This document shows, piece by piece, positions 55,329-63,928 of a stretch of 64,000 nucleotides of DNA. The position numbers and the translations under genes are program-made. Below the pieces are notes generated by a model. The model was not told where the DNA came from. It did no database searches and worked only from the letters and a program-made list of their open reading frames with translations. Numbering within the stretch: position 1 is the stretch's first letter; every line of letters begins with the position of its first letter. The stretch comes from JAWKTT01 sp041398965 (GTDB lineage: Bacteria; Planctomycetota; Planctomycetia; Planctomycetales; Planctomycetaceae), in assembly GCA_041398965.1 (NCBI GenBank), contig JAWKTT010000019.1:34985-98984 (forward strand). Direction: 5' to 3'.

Positions 55329-55943
55329 TTACGCCGTCGGTGGCTCGACGCTGACGATGACCTTACTGGGACGAATAACCCGGTCGTGCAGACGGTAACC
55401 TTGTTCGACAACCTGCACCACGGTCATCGGCGGAACTTCGGCACTTGGAATCTGCGTTAACGCTTCGTGGACGTTCGGGTCGAACGGCTGACCCAGGCCA
55501 TCAATCGGCGAGACATGCAGCCGTCCAAACGCTTCGACTGTTTGGGCCAGCACCATTTCGACCCCCTGGCGAAGATCGTCGACACTACTTCCTTGAGCCG
55601 CCGCTGCGACCGCACGACTCAAATTGTCGATGGCCGGAAGGAGTTCCCGAAGCACCGGCAACGCGGCGAGCTTTCGTTCTTCGTCTCGCTCACGCTGCAT
55701 CCGGCGACGCATGTTGTCCATCTCGGCCATCGCCCTCAGGTACTTCTCTTCGTACTCCTGTTTCCCTTGCAGAGCGAGTTGCAACGGGTCTTCGGAGGTC
55801 GACTCGACGTCAGAGGTCTCACCCTGAGAGTCGTCGCAGGTTTCAGGCATGTCGCCTGTCGTTTCGGACTCCGGTTGATGAATCGATGGCTGCGGGGAAG
55901 CCCCCTCGGCAGCAGCTTGTTGAGGATTGCGTTGATCTGTCAT
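55329..55943 (-). CDS. grpE: Nucleotide exchange factor GrpE
   Basis: The 204-residue co-chaperone exchanges ADP on DnaK. An acidic, disordered N-terminus (about 1-65) leads to the long helical dimer region (YLRAMAEMDNMRRRMQRERDEE, about 71-92) and the C-terminal beta domain (PIDGLGQPFDPNVHEAL... VVEQGYRLHDRVIRPSKVIVS). It follows dnaJ by 136 nt on the same strand. No dnaK is in the window. Confidence 0.94.
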   Translation of the reverse strand: MTDQRNPQQAAAEGASPQPSIHQPESETTGDMPETCDDSQGETSDVESTSEDPLQLALQGKQEYEEKYLRAMAEMDNMRRRMQRERDEERKLAALPVLRELLPAIDNLSRAVAAAAQGSSVDDLRQGVEMVLAQTVEAFGRLHVSPIDGLGQPFDPNVHEALTQIPSAEVPPMTVVQVVEQGYRLHDRVIRPSKVIVSVEPPTA

Positions 55944-56079
55944 GAAAGTTTACTTCGTGTCAGTGTCGTAAAATCGTGTCGTAAAGATCGTCAGAGGCTC
56001 GGTCACTCAGCAACTCTTCGGCAAGTCGTTGAGATCAACATTCGGGCTCCTGAAACGTACATCTCGTGAAGATTCTCCG

Positions 56080-57237
56080 TTACTGTTCTTCCTCAGGATC
56101 GTCGTCGTCACCGGTGAAGAACCCTTTGACCTTCTCCAGCCACGACTTCTCATGCGGGCTGACTCGGGCTTGTTCATGTTCTGCCAACTTTCGGAGTAAT
56201 CGTTCGTGCTCTTCCCCCAAGTTCTTCGGGACGATCAGCTTGATCGAGAGATGCAAGTCCCCTCCCCGACCTCCGCGCGGGTCGGCCAGTCCCTTCCCTT
56301 TAAGACGAATGACTTCGCCCGGTTGAGTCCCCGCGGGAATCTTGAGGAGATGCGTCCCTTCCAATAGCGGAATCTCGATCTCCGTCCCCAGAGCGGCTTG
56401 CGTGTAGCTGACGGGTACCTCACAGATGAGATGTGTCCCCTCGCGTTGAAAGCGGGGGTGTTCCTTCACTCGGATGTCGACGTACAAGTCCCCCCGAGGC
56501 CCGCCGTTGTTTCCGGCTTCGCCCTCCCCCTTCAGACACAACTGCATCCCGTTGTCGATCCCGGCAGGAACATTCACCGACAGCGTGACGTTCTCGTTTT
56601 CTCGACCCGAACCATAACACTTGTTGCACTTGTGCCGGATGACTTTCCCCGTCCCCCGACAGGCTGGACACGTCGTTTGAACTCGAAAAAAACCTTGAGA
56701 CTGCACGACCTGCCCTGCGCCGCCGCAGTAGTCGCACTGCTCTGGGGTGTGACCCGGCTCAGAACCGCTGCCAGAACAGGCATCGCATGGCTTCTTTCGC
56801 TGAACCTCCAGGTCCTTGACGCAACCTTTGGAGGCTTCGAGCAGGTCAATCGTGATCGCCGTTTGCAGATGGGCCCCTCGTTGGGCCCCCCCACTTCGCT
56901 GCTTCCGTCCCCCCCCTCCAAACGCTCCGCCGAACAGGTCGCCGAAGTGCTCGAAGATGTCTCCAAGGTCCTGAAATTGCGGCCCCCGTGCATTTCCACC
57001 CCGCACCCCCGCATGACCATGTCGATCATAGCGAGACCGCTTGTCGTCATCGCTCAGAACTTCATAAGCCTCGGCTGCTTCCTTAAAGCGACCGATCGCC
57101 TCTTCGTCACCCGGATTCCGGTCGGGATGATTTGCCAGCGCCAGCTTTTTGTAAGCCTTCTTGATCTCCTCTGCGGTCGCCGTCCGGGCGACGCTGAGGA
57201 CTTCGTAATAACAGCGTTGTTCAGGCATGACAGACAT
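56080..57237 (-). CDS. dnaJ: Chaperone DnaJ
   Basis: The 385-residue type I J-protein has an N-terminal J domain with the HPD motif (ANHPDRNPGDEEA, about 36-48), a Gly/Phe-rich region (about 80-125), four CxxCxGxG zinc-binding repeats (CDACSGSG, CDYCGGAG, CPACRGTG, CNKCYGSG, about 148-215) and the C-terminal peptide-binding part. ATG 57237 is used. ATG 57228 is equally possible. It lies in the minus-strand chaperone region, separated from groEL2 by the SUMF1-like gene. Confidence 0.94.
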   Translation of the reverse strand: MSVMPEQRCYYEVLSVARTATAEEIKKAYKKLALANHPDRNPGDEEAIGRFKEAAEAYEVLSDDDKRSRYDRHGHAGVRGGNARGPQFQDLGDIFEHFGDLFGGAFGGGGRKQRSGGAQRGAHLQTAITIDLLEASKGCVKDLEVQRKKPCDACSGSGSEPGHTPEQCDYCGGAGQVVQSQGFFRVQTTCPACRGTGKVIRHKCNKCYGSGRENENVTLSVNVPAGIDNGMQLCLKGEGEAGNNGGPRGDLYVDIRVKEHPRFQREGTHLICEVPVSYTQAALGTEIEIPLLEGTHLLKIPAGTQPGEVIRLKGKGLADPRGGRGGDLHLSIKLIVPKNLGEEHERLLRKLAEHEQARVSPHEKSWLEKVKGFFTGDDDDPEEEQ

Positions 57238-57543
57238 GAGTGTTGTAGGGACCTCACAAATTCAGCCGTGGTGATCATTAGTCGGCTTGAGGCCCGTTGT
57301 CTAACATGCCCCCTAAATGAGCAACGCCAACGGAACGATAATCCGCATTCCAACAGCTCGAACGGGACCAACTCAGGCTTTTACGTGCGCACAAGGCCAA
57401 TGCACAACATACCGCAGGATTCAACCACTAATAAATGCGATCTTGTAGGTTCGGTAATGCTTACGCAGGTAACTTGGAGAGCAACATGCTCAACCCCTCG
57501 AATTCTCGGAAACTTTGATCGCCGACTTTGTTTGTGTCTTTCA
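57238..57543. other. Gap between SUMF1-like gene and dnaJ
   Basis: These 306 nt have lower GC content than the neighbours and no recognisable gene, terminator or promoter. Confidence 0.5.
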
Positions 57544-58560
57544 TCAGTTGTTCTCTATTTCGACGACTACGCGAAACCCTCTGTCGCCGTCCACATCATT
57601 TTCCTCAGCGTTGTCGCGCTCATCAAATGCAGCCAAATGCAGTGCGCCAATCCAACTCCCACCCCGAATTACGCGATATTCACCTGCGGGCGGACCGACT
57701 GGGTCGTCCGGCGGACTAATTTGATAATAGTCCTTGTCATACCAGTCCTCGCACCATTCCGCCGCATTCCCATGCATGTCGTGTATTCCCCATGCATTCG
57801 CGGGGAAGGCGCCAACTGGGCTTGTAAACGGATACCCGTCATTTCCGTCGATCCCCGTCCAAAAAGAATCTGGACTCGATATCTTGTGTAGCGACCTATC
57901 ACTTACGTTCAACAGTTCTTCGTATCTAGCCTCTCCAAGAAAGGACAGCGCTCGTTCGTTCCCCGTTCCAGCGCGGCACGCATATTCCCATTCGGCCTCG
58001 GTTGGTAACCGACATTTCCGCAACGACTTCCTCGACAACCATTGCACGAAGGCTTGCGCATCGTTCCAGGTGACATTGACGACGGGATGAGTATCGCCTT
58101 GCTCGAAGCCAGGGTTTCTCCAAGTGTAGTTCGTTTTAGTAATCCGCACTCTTGATGTTGCGGCATCCCAGCCAAGCCCACCCTTTCCCGTCTTCTCGGC
58201 GTCAGTTTCGTAGCCAGTTTCTTCCACAAACGCCCTGAACTGCTTCACCGTGGTTTCGTGAATTGCGCAGTAAAACGGTCTTGTGATATTGACGGTATGT
58301 GGCTGCTTATCATGGGAGATGTCATACTCGGTTCTCTTTGGTCCACCCATAGTGAACGTTCCTGGTGATACAAGAACAAACCTCATCCCCAGATCATTAG
58401 TTATCTGAGTTGGCGGACTAACACTCTCTTGAACGGATTTCTGTATAGAAGGCGATTCGACCTCCTTGGAAGACAAGGGCGTTTCCGTGTTACCACACCC
58501 AAATATGTTGGATGTACAGATTGTCACGATTAGAGAAAGAAGCGATCTGGTTCGGTACAC
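57544..58560 (-). CDS. SUMF1/formylglycine-generating-enzyme-like lipoprotein
   Basis: The start is GTG 58560, preceded by GGAGGAAA, giving 338 residues; a longer frame to 58596 lacks such a site. The N-terminus has a lipoprotein-like signal ending NIFGC. The chain then follows the FGE-sulfatase fold: MGGPKRTEYDISHDKQPHTVNI, ETTVKQFRAFVEETGY, HPVVNVTWNDAQAFVQWL, RLPTEAEWEYACRAG, GIHDMHGNAAEWCEDWY and IRGGSW. The two active-site cysteines of true FGE are not evident, so it may be a related noncatalytic or ergothioneine/PvdO-like member. The local DNA is more AT-rich than its neighbours, suggesting insertion into a chaperone operon. Confidence 0.85.
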   Translation of the reverse strand: MYRTRSLLSLIVTICTSNIFGCGNTETPLSSKEVESPSIQKSVQESVSPPTQITNDLGMRFVLVSPGTFTMGGPKRTEYDISHDKQPHTVNITRPFYCAIHETTVKQFRAFVEETGYETDAEKTGKGGLGWDAATSRVRITKTNYTWRNPGFEQGDTHPVVNVTWNDAQAFVQWLSRKSLRKCRLPTEAEWEYACRAGTGNERALSFLGEARYEELLNVSDRSLHKISSPDSFWTGIDGNDGYPFTSPVGAFPANAWGIHDMHGNAAEWCEDWYDKDYYQISPPDDPVGPPAGEYRVIRGGSWIGALHLAAFDERDNAEENDVDGDRGFRVVVEIENN

Positions 58561-58646
58561 CGTTGATTTTCCTCCATATCTTATGCAACGAGCCACCGCG
58601 GGGGCGGTGGCTCGCGCTGATTCTGACGAATGAGCCGCCCAAGGGG

Positions 58647-60263
58647 TTATCGAACCGCCCCCTCCACCTTTGCACGTGCTCCGCCGTCGAGATCGTCGGT
58701 CCGAGTCACGAGGACTTGTGTCGTCAGCATCAAACTGGCGATCGACGCGGCGTGCCGCAGAGCAGACTTCACGACCTTAGCCGGGTCGATGACGCCGGCC
58801 TTGTACATGTCGACGTATTCGCCGTTGACCGCGTTGTAACCGACGTTGTCAGTCATCCCCTTCACTTCGTCGGCGATGACCGCTCCATCTTTGCCGCAGT
58901 TGCTGGCGATCTGACGGATCGGGGCTTCCAGAGCACGGACGATGATATCAACACCGATTCGTTCGTCTCCCTTCGCCTTCACCGCGTTGGCGGCGGTGAT
59001 ACTGCGAATCAATGCGACACCACCACCGGGAAGAATTCCTTCCTCGACAGCAGCCCGAGTCGCATGCAGGGCGTCTTCCATACGGGCCTTGGTCTGCTTC
59101 ATCTCGGCTTCGGTCGACGCTCCAACCGAGATGATAGCCACGCCACCGGTCATCTTGGCAAGTCGCTCTTGGAACTTCTCGCGATCGTATTCGCTGTCAG
59201 TCGCTTCGATGTGACGACGAATCTGTGCAACTCGCTTTTGAATCTCTTCCGTGTCGCCACCACCATCGATCAGCGTGCAGGAATCCTTGGTGATCTCGAC
59301 CCGCTTGCACTGTCCGAGTTGCGACAATTCGACAGCATCAAGCTTAATGCCGAGGTCTTCCGAGATACAGGTTCCACCTGTCAGATAGGCCATATCTTCG
59401 AGCATTGCCTTGCGACGATCGCCAAAGCCAGGAGCCTTGACGGCACAGACATTCAGGATGCCCCGCAACCGGTTGACGACAAGAGCGGTCAACGCTTCTC
59501 CATCAACATCTTCTGCGATGACGAGCAAAGGACGACCAGTCTGACTGACCTTCTCAAGAACCGGGATAAAGTCGCGAAGGTTCGAAACCTTCTTCTCGAA
59601 CAACAGCACGAAGCAGTCTTCGAGGATGCACTTCATCTCGGCCGGTTCGTTGACGAAGTAAGGCGAGATGTATCCTTTGTCGAACTGCATCCCTTCGGTC
59701 AATGTCAGGGTCGTCTCATTCGACTTCCCTTCCTCGACGGTGATGACACCATCGCGACCGACTTGCTCCATCGCGTCAGCAATCAACTGGCCGATGTGCT
59801 TGTCGTTGTTCGCCGAGATGGCCCCGACATGGACGATTTCGTCTTTGTCCGAAACTGGCTTTGCGAAGCCTTCGAGAAACTCGACAACAGCATCGACAGC
59901 CCGCTCGATCCCCTTGCGGACGATCGAAGGATTGGCTCCCAAGCTGATGGACCGAAGACCTTCCGTGTAAATGGCCCGGGTCAGCACGGTTGCCGTGGTG
60001 GTCCCGTCTCCGGCGAGGTCGCTGGTCTTACTGGCGACTTCGTTGACGAGCTTTGCACCCATGTTTTCGTAGGGGTCTTCCAACTCGACCTCCTTCGATA
60101 CGGTCACACCGTCTTTGGTGACCACCGGGTTGCCGAACGATTTGTCGATAATGACGTTGCGACCAGTCGGCCCCATCGTCGTCGCGACAGCCTTGGCCAG
60201 CGTGTCGACGCCAGCCTTCAGCTTGAGACGTGCCTGATCATCAAAAAGAAGTTGCTTTGCCAT
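58647..60263 (-). CDS. groEL: Chaperonin GroEL, second copy
   Basis: The 538-residue Hsp60 subunit has all the usual motifs: TLAKAVATTMGPTGRNVIID, DGVTVSKEVELEDPYEN, DGTTTATVL (ATP site) and VEEGILPGGGVAL near residue 400. The C-terminus ends in a charged/Ala tail (GGARAKVEGAVR) without a Gly-Met repeat. ATG 60263 is clear. It follows groES by 92 nt. The two GroELs (this and 60825-62519) surround one groES. Divergence between them suggests specialised substrates. Sequence variation shows they are not recent duplicates. Confidence 0.96.
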   Translation of the reverse strand: MAKQLLFDDQARLKLKAGVDTLAKAVATTMGPTGRNVIIDKSFGNPVVTKDGVTVSKEVELEDPYENMGAKLVNEVASKTSDLAGDGTTTATVLTRAIYTEGLRSISLGANPSIVRKGIERAVDAVVEFLEGFAKPVSDKDEIVHVGAISANNDKHIGQLIADAMEQVGRDGVITVEEGKSNETTLTLTEGMQFDKGYISPYFVNEPAEMKCILEDCFVLLFEKKVSNLRDFIPVLEKVSQTGRPLLVIAEDVDGEALTALVVNRLRGILNVCAVKAPGFGDRRKAMLEDMAYLTGGTCISEDLGIKLDAVELSQLGQCKRVEITKDSCTLIDGGGDTEEIQKRVAQIRRHIEATDSEYDREKFQERLAKMTGGVAIISVGASTEAEMKQTKARMEDALHATRAAVEEGILPGGGVALIRSITAANAVKAKGDERIGVDIIVRALEAPIRQIASNCGKDGAVIADEVKGMTDNVGYNAVNGEYVDMYKAGVIDPAKVVKSALRHAASIASLMLTTQVLVTRTDDLDGGARAKVEGAVR

Positions 60264-60355
60264 GAAATGATCTCGTCAGTACGAGTAAGAATCCAAACCG
60301 AAGACGCACCAGTTGACAGCCTCAACTGCCAGTTCCGCGACATCCGCTTTCACAC

Positions 60356-60646
60356 TTAGTGGACGACTTTCGCCAAAATGTCGCTCTCACGAAGGATCTT
60401 GACCTCCGCGCCATCGACTTCGATCTCGGTCCCACCATACTTGCTGAACAGGACTTCGTCCCCCAGCACAACCGACATTTGGGCACGGTCGCCACTTTCG
60501 AGCAGACGACCCGGGCCAACAGCAATCACTTCTCCACGCTGTGGCTTTTCACGAGCTGCGTCGGGAAGCACGATCCCTCCCGCTGTCGTCTCTTCGGCAT
60601 CCATGGGCTTCACAACAATGCGATCATCCAGAGGGTTCAACTTCAT
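60356..60646 (-). CDS. groES: Co-chaperonin GroES
   Basis: The 96-residue lid of GroEL. ATG 60646 is preceded by AAGGAGT. Motifs: LNPLDDRIVVKPMDAEETTAGGIVLPD (with mobile loop), GEVIAVGPGR and GDEVLFSKYGGTEIEVDG. A single groES lies between two groEL genes and presumably serves both. Frame open to 60727, but the shorter start fits the family. Confidence 0.96.
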   Translation of the reverse strand: MKLNPLDDRIVVKPMDAEETTAGGIVLPDAAREKPQRGEVIAVGPGRLLESGDRAQMSVVLGDEVLFSKYGGTEIEVDGAEVKILRESDILAKVVH

Positions 60647-60781
60647 TCTGAAAATACTCCTTGATGCTGAGATGTCTGTACGAGATACGGCCACAATGCG
60701 TCGAGAACCACGCTCGACCACAATCACACCGCTGATTTCATTTCACAATTGTCTGCGTCTTCATTGAACTGATGAGCTTTC

Positions 60782-60812
60782 GCCCCCGAATCGCCAAAAG
60801 CAAATCGGGGGC
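60782..60812 (-). terminator. Hairpin between groEL1 and groES
   Basis: GCCCCCGA / TCGGGGGC stem 13 nt after groEL1. No T-run follows on the minus strand, so it may act as an mRNA-stabilising or processing hairpin rather than a full terminator. Confidence 0.5.
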
Positions 60813-60824
60813 AACCGTGGGAAA

Positions 60825-62519
60825 CTAGAAGCCACCCATTCCGCCCATGCCACCCATTCCCATTCCGCCCATGCCTCCACCCATACCACCCATGCCCCCA
60901 TCGTGATGATGGTCGTCATGATGGTCGTCGCCTGCAGGTTTTGGCTCTTCGACAACCATGCAATCGGTTGTCATCAGCAGTGACGCGACGCTGACTGCAT
61001 TTTGCAGAGCGGTTCGCACCACCTTGGCCGGGTCGACAACGCCCATTTCAAACATGTCGCCATACTTGTCATTCAGGGCGTCGTAACCTTCGGTGACACT
61101 CTTGGCCTTACGAACGTTGTTCGCGACGACCGAGCCATCAAGACCGGCATTTTCGGCGATCATTCGCAGCGGCATTTCGAGCACGCCTCGCACCAGATCA
61201 ACCCCGAATGCTTCGTCGCCCGAAAGGGTCAATGCATCAAGAGCACTGGCACAGCGAAGCAACGCGACACCACCACCTGGAACAATCCCCTCTTCGACTG
61301 CTGCACGAGTCGCCGCCAAGGCATCGTCGATGAGGTCCTTGCGTTCCTTCATCTCGGTTTCGGTCGCAGCACCGACCCGAATTTCCGCAACACCCCCCGC
61401 CAATTTGGCGAGACGTTCTTGCAGCTTTTCACGATCGTATTCGCTCTCGGTCGTTTCAATCTCGGCTCGAATCTGAGCCGCACGACCTTCGATCGCAGAC
61501 TTCGTCCCACCACCTTGCACGATCGTGGTCGTTCCCGACTCGACCCGCAGCTTCTTGATTGTCCCGAGTCGTTTCATGTCGACCGACTCGATCTTTTCGC
61601 CAAGGTCCTTGAAAATCGCTTCGCCGCCACACAGGATCGCGAGGTCTTGCAACATCGCCTTGCGACGATCACCATAGCCAGGGGCCTTGACGGCACAGAC
61701 ACTGACGATGCCACGCATCTTGTTGACCACGAGCGTCGCGAGGGCTTCCCCTTCAACGTCTTCTGCGATAATCAAGAGCGGCTTACTTGCCTTGGAAACT
61801 TGCTCAAGCAGCGGCACGAGAGTCCGGGCATTGCTGATCTTCTCTTCGCAGATCAGAACGACGCAGTTGTCCAGTTCGCACACTTGCTCGTCATCATTCG
61901 TGACGAAGTGTGGCGACAAGTAGCCCCGCTCGAACTGCATCCCTTCGACAAGCTCGACTTCCGTTTCAATACCACGACCTTCTTCGACCGTGATGACGCC
62001 GTCCTTGCCAACCTTCAGCAAGGCATCGGCCAAGGTGCGACCAATTTCACGGTCGTTGTTCCCGGCGATGGTCGCCACGGTCTCGATGGCCTTCTTATCC
62101 TTGGCATCAACTGGCTTGGCCATCTTCTTCAGCTGTTCGACAATGGCATCGACAGCCTTCTGGGCACCGCGAGAAAGCGCGACAGGAGCCGCACCGGCTG
62201 CGATGTACTTGAGGGCACTTCGGAACAGCGCTTCAGCCAGCACTGTGGCTGTCGTCGTTCCATCCCCGGCAATGTCGCCAGTCTTGGAAGCTGCTTCCTT
62301 AACCAGCTGCACGCCGCAGTTTTCAAACTTGTCTTCCAGTTCGATGTCTTCCGCGACGGTCACCCCGTCCTTCGTCACCTTGGGGGAACCCCACCCCTTG
62401 TCCAACACCGCGTTGCGTCCGCGGGGACCGAGAGTGCTGGCGACAGCACGGGACAACTTGGAAACACCAGCCAGCAATTGCTTGCGGGCATCTTCATCAA
62501 AGCTCAGCAGTTTCGACAC
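60825..62519 (-). CDS. groEL: Chaperonin GroEL, first copy, with His-rich and Gly-Met tail
   Basis: The 564-residue Hsp60 subunit starts at GTG 62519, where AAAGGAG lies 7 nt upstream; the longer open frame to 62630 is not family-like. Motifs: KLSRAVASTLGPRGRNAVLD, DGVTVAEDIELEDKFEN, DGTTTATVL, VEEGIVPGGGVALLR. The C-terminus ends with a Lys/Pro/Asp/His-rich stretch (about 525-540, with DDHHDDHHHD) and then a GGM-type repeat, typical of the housekeeping GroEL tail but with extra His/Asp residues. It is first in the groEL1-groES-groEL2 order and has a strong sigma-54-type promoter upstream. Confidence 0.96.
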   Translation of the reverse strand: MSKLLSFDEDARKQLLAGVSKLSRAVASTLGPRGRNAVLDKGWGSPKVTKDGVTVAEDIELEDKFENCGVQLVKEAASKTGDIAGDGTTTATVLAEALFRSALKYIAAGAAPVALSRGAQKAVDAIVEQLKKMAKPVDAKDKKAIETVATIAGNNDREIGRTLADALLKVGKDGVITVEEGRGIETEVELVEGMQFERGYLSPHFVTNDDEQVCELDNCVVLICEEKISNARTLVPLLEQVSKASKPLLIIAEDVEGEALATLVVNKMRGIVSVCAVKAPGYGDRRKAMLQDLAILCGGEAIFKDLGEKIESVDMKRLGTIKKLRVESGTTTIVQGGGTKSAIEGRAAQIRAEIETTESEYDREKLQERLAKLAGGVAEIRVGAATETEMKERKDLIDDALAATRAAVEEGIVPGGGVALLRCASALDALTLSGDEAFGVDLVRGVLEMPLRMIAENAGLDGSVVANNVRKAKSVTEGYDALNDKYGDMFEMGVVDPAKVVRTALQNAVSVASLLMTTDCMVVEEPKPAGDDHHDDHHHDGGMGGMGGGMGGMGMGGMGGMGGF

Positions 62520-62925
62520 AGCTGCTCCTTTAGGATACTTAGACTGCCAGAATGCCTGTACGGCAGGTCCTGAACTCAGTTGCACCACACAGTAAAGCAA
62601 CTGCCGTGCCAAGCAATGAAAACGCCACAACAGCCTGTTGTGTAAGGCACTTAGGGAATACAGACGCCAACAGCACGACTGTCAATGCTGCCATCTTGGC
62701 AGTAACTCAGCCCGTCATGGCGATCAGTCGGCCAGCGAGGAATCTGCATTCATGTTCGGTGCTTCCTCGCAGCCGCTCATTCTCGAAGGTATTTTGAGAG
62801 TTCCTGTTGATCATGCCGCAGAAGACGTTCGTGTTTGCAGGTACGTCACGCCCCCTTGCCTTTGGGAAGAAAATCTCTCTGAGAAAGAATGCCCGAAGCT
62901 GGGATCGCTTGGATAGGAGGGGGAG
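62520..62925. other. Upstream region of groEL1 and 3' flank of the 62926 gene
   Basis: These 406 nt contain the sigma-54-type promoter match (62594-62612) and a 15-bp palindrome ACAACAGGCTGTTGT (minus strand, 62627-62641) just upstream of it. No CIRCE element (TTAGCACTC-N9-GAGTGCTAA) is present. No coding sequence is supported. Confidence 0.6.
62594..62612 (-). promoter_or_regulatory. Sigma-54 (RpoN) -24/-12 promoter match upstream of groEL1
   Basis: On the minus strand TTGGCACGGCAGTTGCT matches the sigma-54 consensus YTGGCACGRNNNTTGCW at every fixed position. Transcription would start near 62585, giving a 65-nt leader before the GTG at 62519. Confidence 0.7.
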
Positions 62926-63405
62926 CTATTGGCTCGTGGTGTTGTCACTGGTGAGCCATCCAAATGCATCGGCGACATTTCTTGCTGTTTTCCCGGAAAA
63001 TAACGTTCCAGTAATGGCAAACTCGTCGGTACTTGTATTGAGCACCACGCTTCCCTCTCGATAGCCTCCAGTCTCCAGCATCTTCTTCGGAATTACGAAG
63101 ATTATGCCGCGATGCAATTCAACCGGCCATTCGGGATCAGTGGTCGTCTGGTTGGGTAAATCTACGATCCGACGCACCAGAGGGTGGTCGATACTTAATT
63201 CAGTTACTCGACTTTTCCACCATTGAAACAGAAACCCGATGGGCCCAAATGAATTGGATAGTTCGGCCATTGAATCCTTCAAAGGCACGAAATATGCGGC
63301 GTCTTGGCCAAATACAGCGAGTCCGGAGAGATACAGATACGATTCGTTGTGTTTGGTACACAATGTTCCCTTGAATGACCGATACTTCGTCGATTCCTGA
63401 CTCAT
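62926..63405 (-). CDS. Hypothetical protein
   Basis: The 159-residue product starts at ATG 63405 with GGGAAAAC upstream. No signal peptide or known domain was recognised. Aromatic-rich N-terminal half (YLYLSGLAVFGQDAAYFVP); the second half includes VELHRGIIFVIPKKMLETGGYREGSVVLNTS, which looks like alternating beta strands. Codon use and base composition are more AT-rich than the ribosomal or chaperone genes. It stands apart from its neighbours. Coding is supported by an intact frame and a start site, but the function is unknown. Confidence 0.6.
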   Translation of the reverse strand: MSQESTKYRSFKGTLCTKHNESYLYLSGLAVFGQDAAYFVPLKDSMAELSNSFGPIGFLFQWWKSRVTELSIDHPLVRRIVDLPNQTTTDPEWPVELHRGIIFVIPKKMLETGGYREGSVVLNTSTDEFAITGTLFSGKTARNVADAFGWLTSDNTTSQ

Positions 63406-63662
63406 CGTCTTGTTTTCCCGTATAGATGATTAGTTAGGAATGATTGAGTTGCATGACATCATTCCGATGTGTCCAAAGATAACCTTAACGAAACGAGCAC
63501 TCGAGCGGCAAGTTCGAGTGGTCGCTGGTCGAACTGATCTTTCAGTGTGAAGAGGTAGAAGGAAACGGTAAGGTGTCAACATCTTGAGCGATGGAGACTG
63601 ATGGAACGTTCGTTCTTAATCAAGACGATCGCAGAGATAAAGGATCTTCTCGGGAGTAGACA

Positions 63663-63902
63663 ATGATTTTTCTAATCGAATATCACCGCTCTGAAGGGCG
63701 GATCGTCACGTATCGCGAGTTCGACGATGTCGACTTGGCCGACGCTGAGGATGCACGGCTGGAGATTGAGTTGGAGTTGAATCGCCAGGGGGTCAGGCAC
63801 GAGGTCGTCTTGCTCAATGCTGCGAGCAAGGAAGCGTTGATGAAGACCCATCGACGCTATTTCGCGGACCTTATCGAACTCTCAATCATGGACGACGAAT
63901 AA
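63663..63902 (+). CDS. Small hypothetical protein
   Basis: The 79-residue protein starts at ATG 63663, preceded by CGGGAGTAG. It is acidic and mixed alpha/beta: MIFLIEYHRSEGRIVTYREFDD, then a helix (ADAEDARLEIELELNRQ), EVVLLNAASKEALMKTHRRYF and an acidic end. No signal or metal site. It looks like a conserved small cytoplasmic protein, possibly planctomycete-specific. No function can be assigned. Confidence 0.65.
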   Translation: MIFLIEYHRSEGRIVTYREFDDVDLADAEDARLEIELELNRQGVRHEVVLLNAASKEALMKTHRRYFADLIELSIMDDE

Positions 63903-63928
63903 GGTACGGCACCTGATTTCACCAGATT

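Noticed and set aside
56398..57891. Long plus-strand frame opposite dnaJ and the SUMF1-like gene
   Set aside because: It spans two genes on the other strand and shows no protein family features.
58512..60359. 615-codon plus-strand open frame opposite groEL2
   Set aside because: Antisense open frames are common over conserved GroEL genes because of codon bias. No own start site or family signature.
61002..62573. 523-codon plus-strand open frame opposite groEL1
   Set aside because: Same reason: a mirror of codon bias on a highly expressed gene.
62520..62925. CIRCE (HrcA) operator upstream of groEL1
   Set aside because: Looked for TTAGCACTC/GAGTGCTAA here and before groES and dnaJ. None found.
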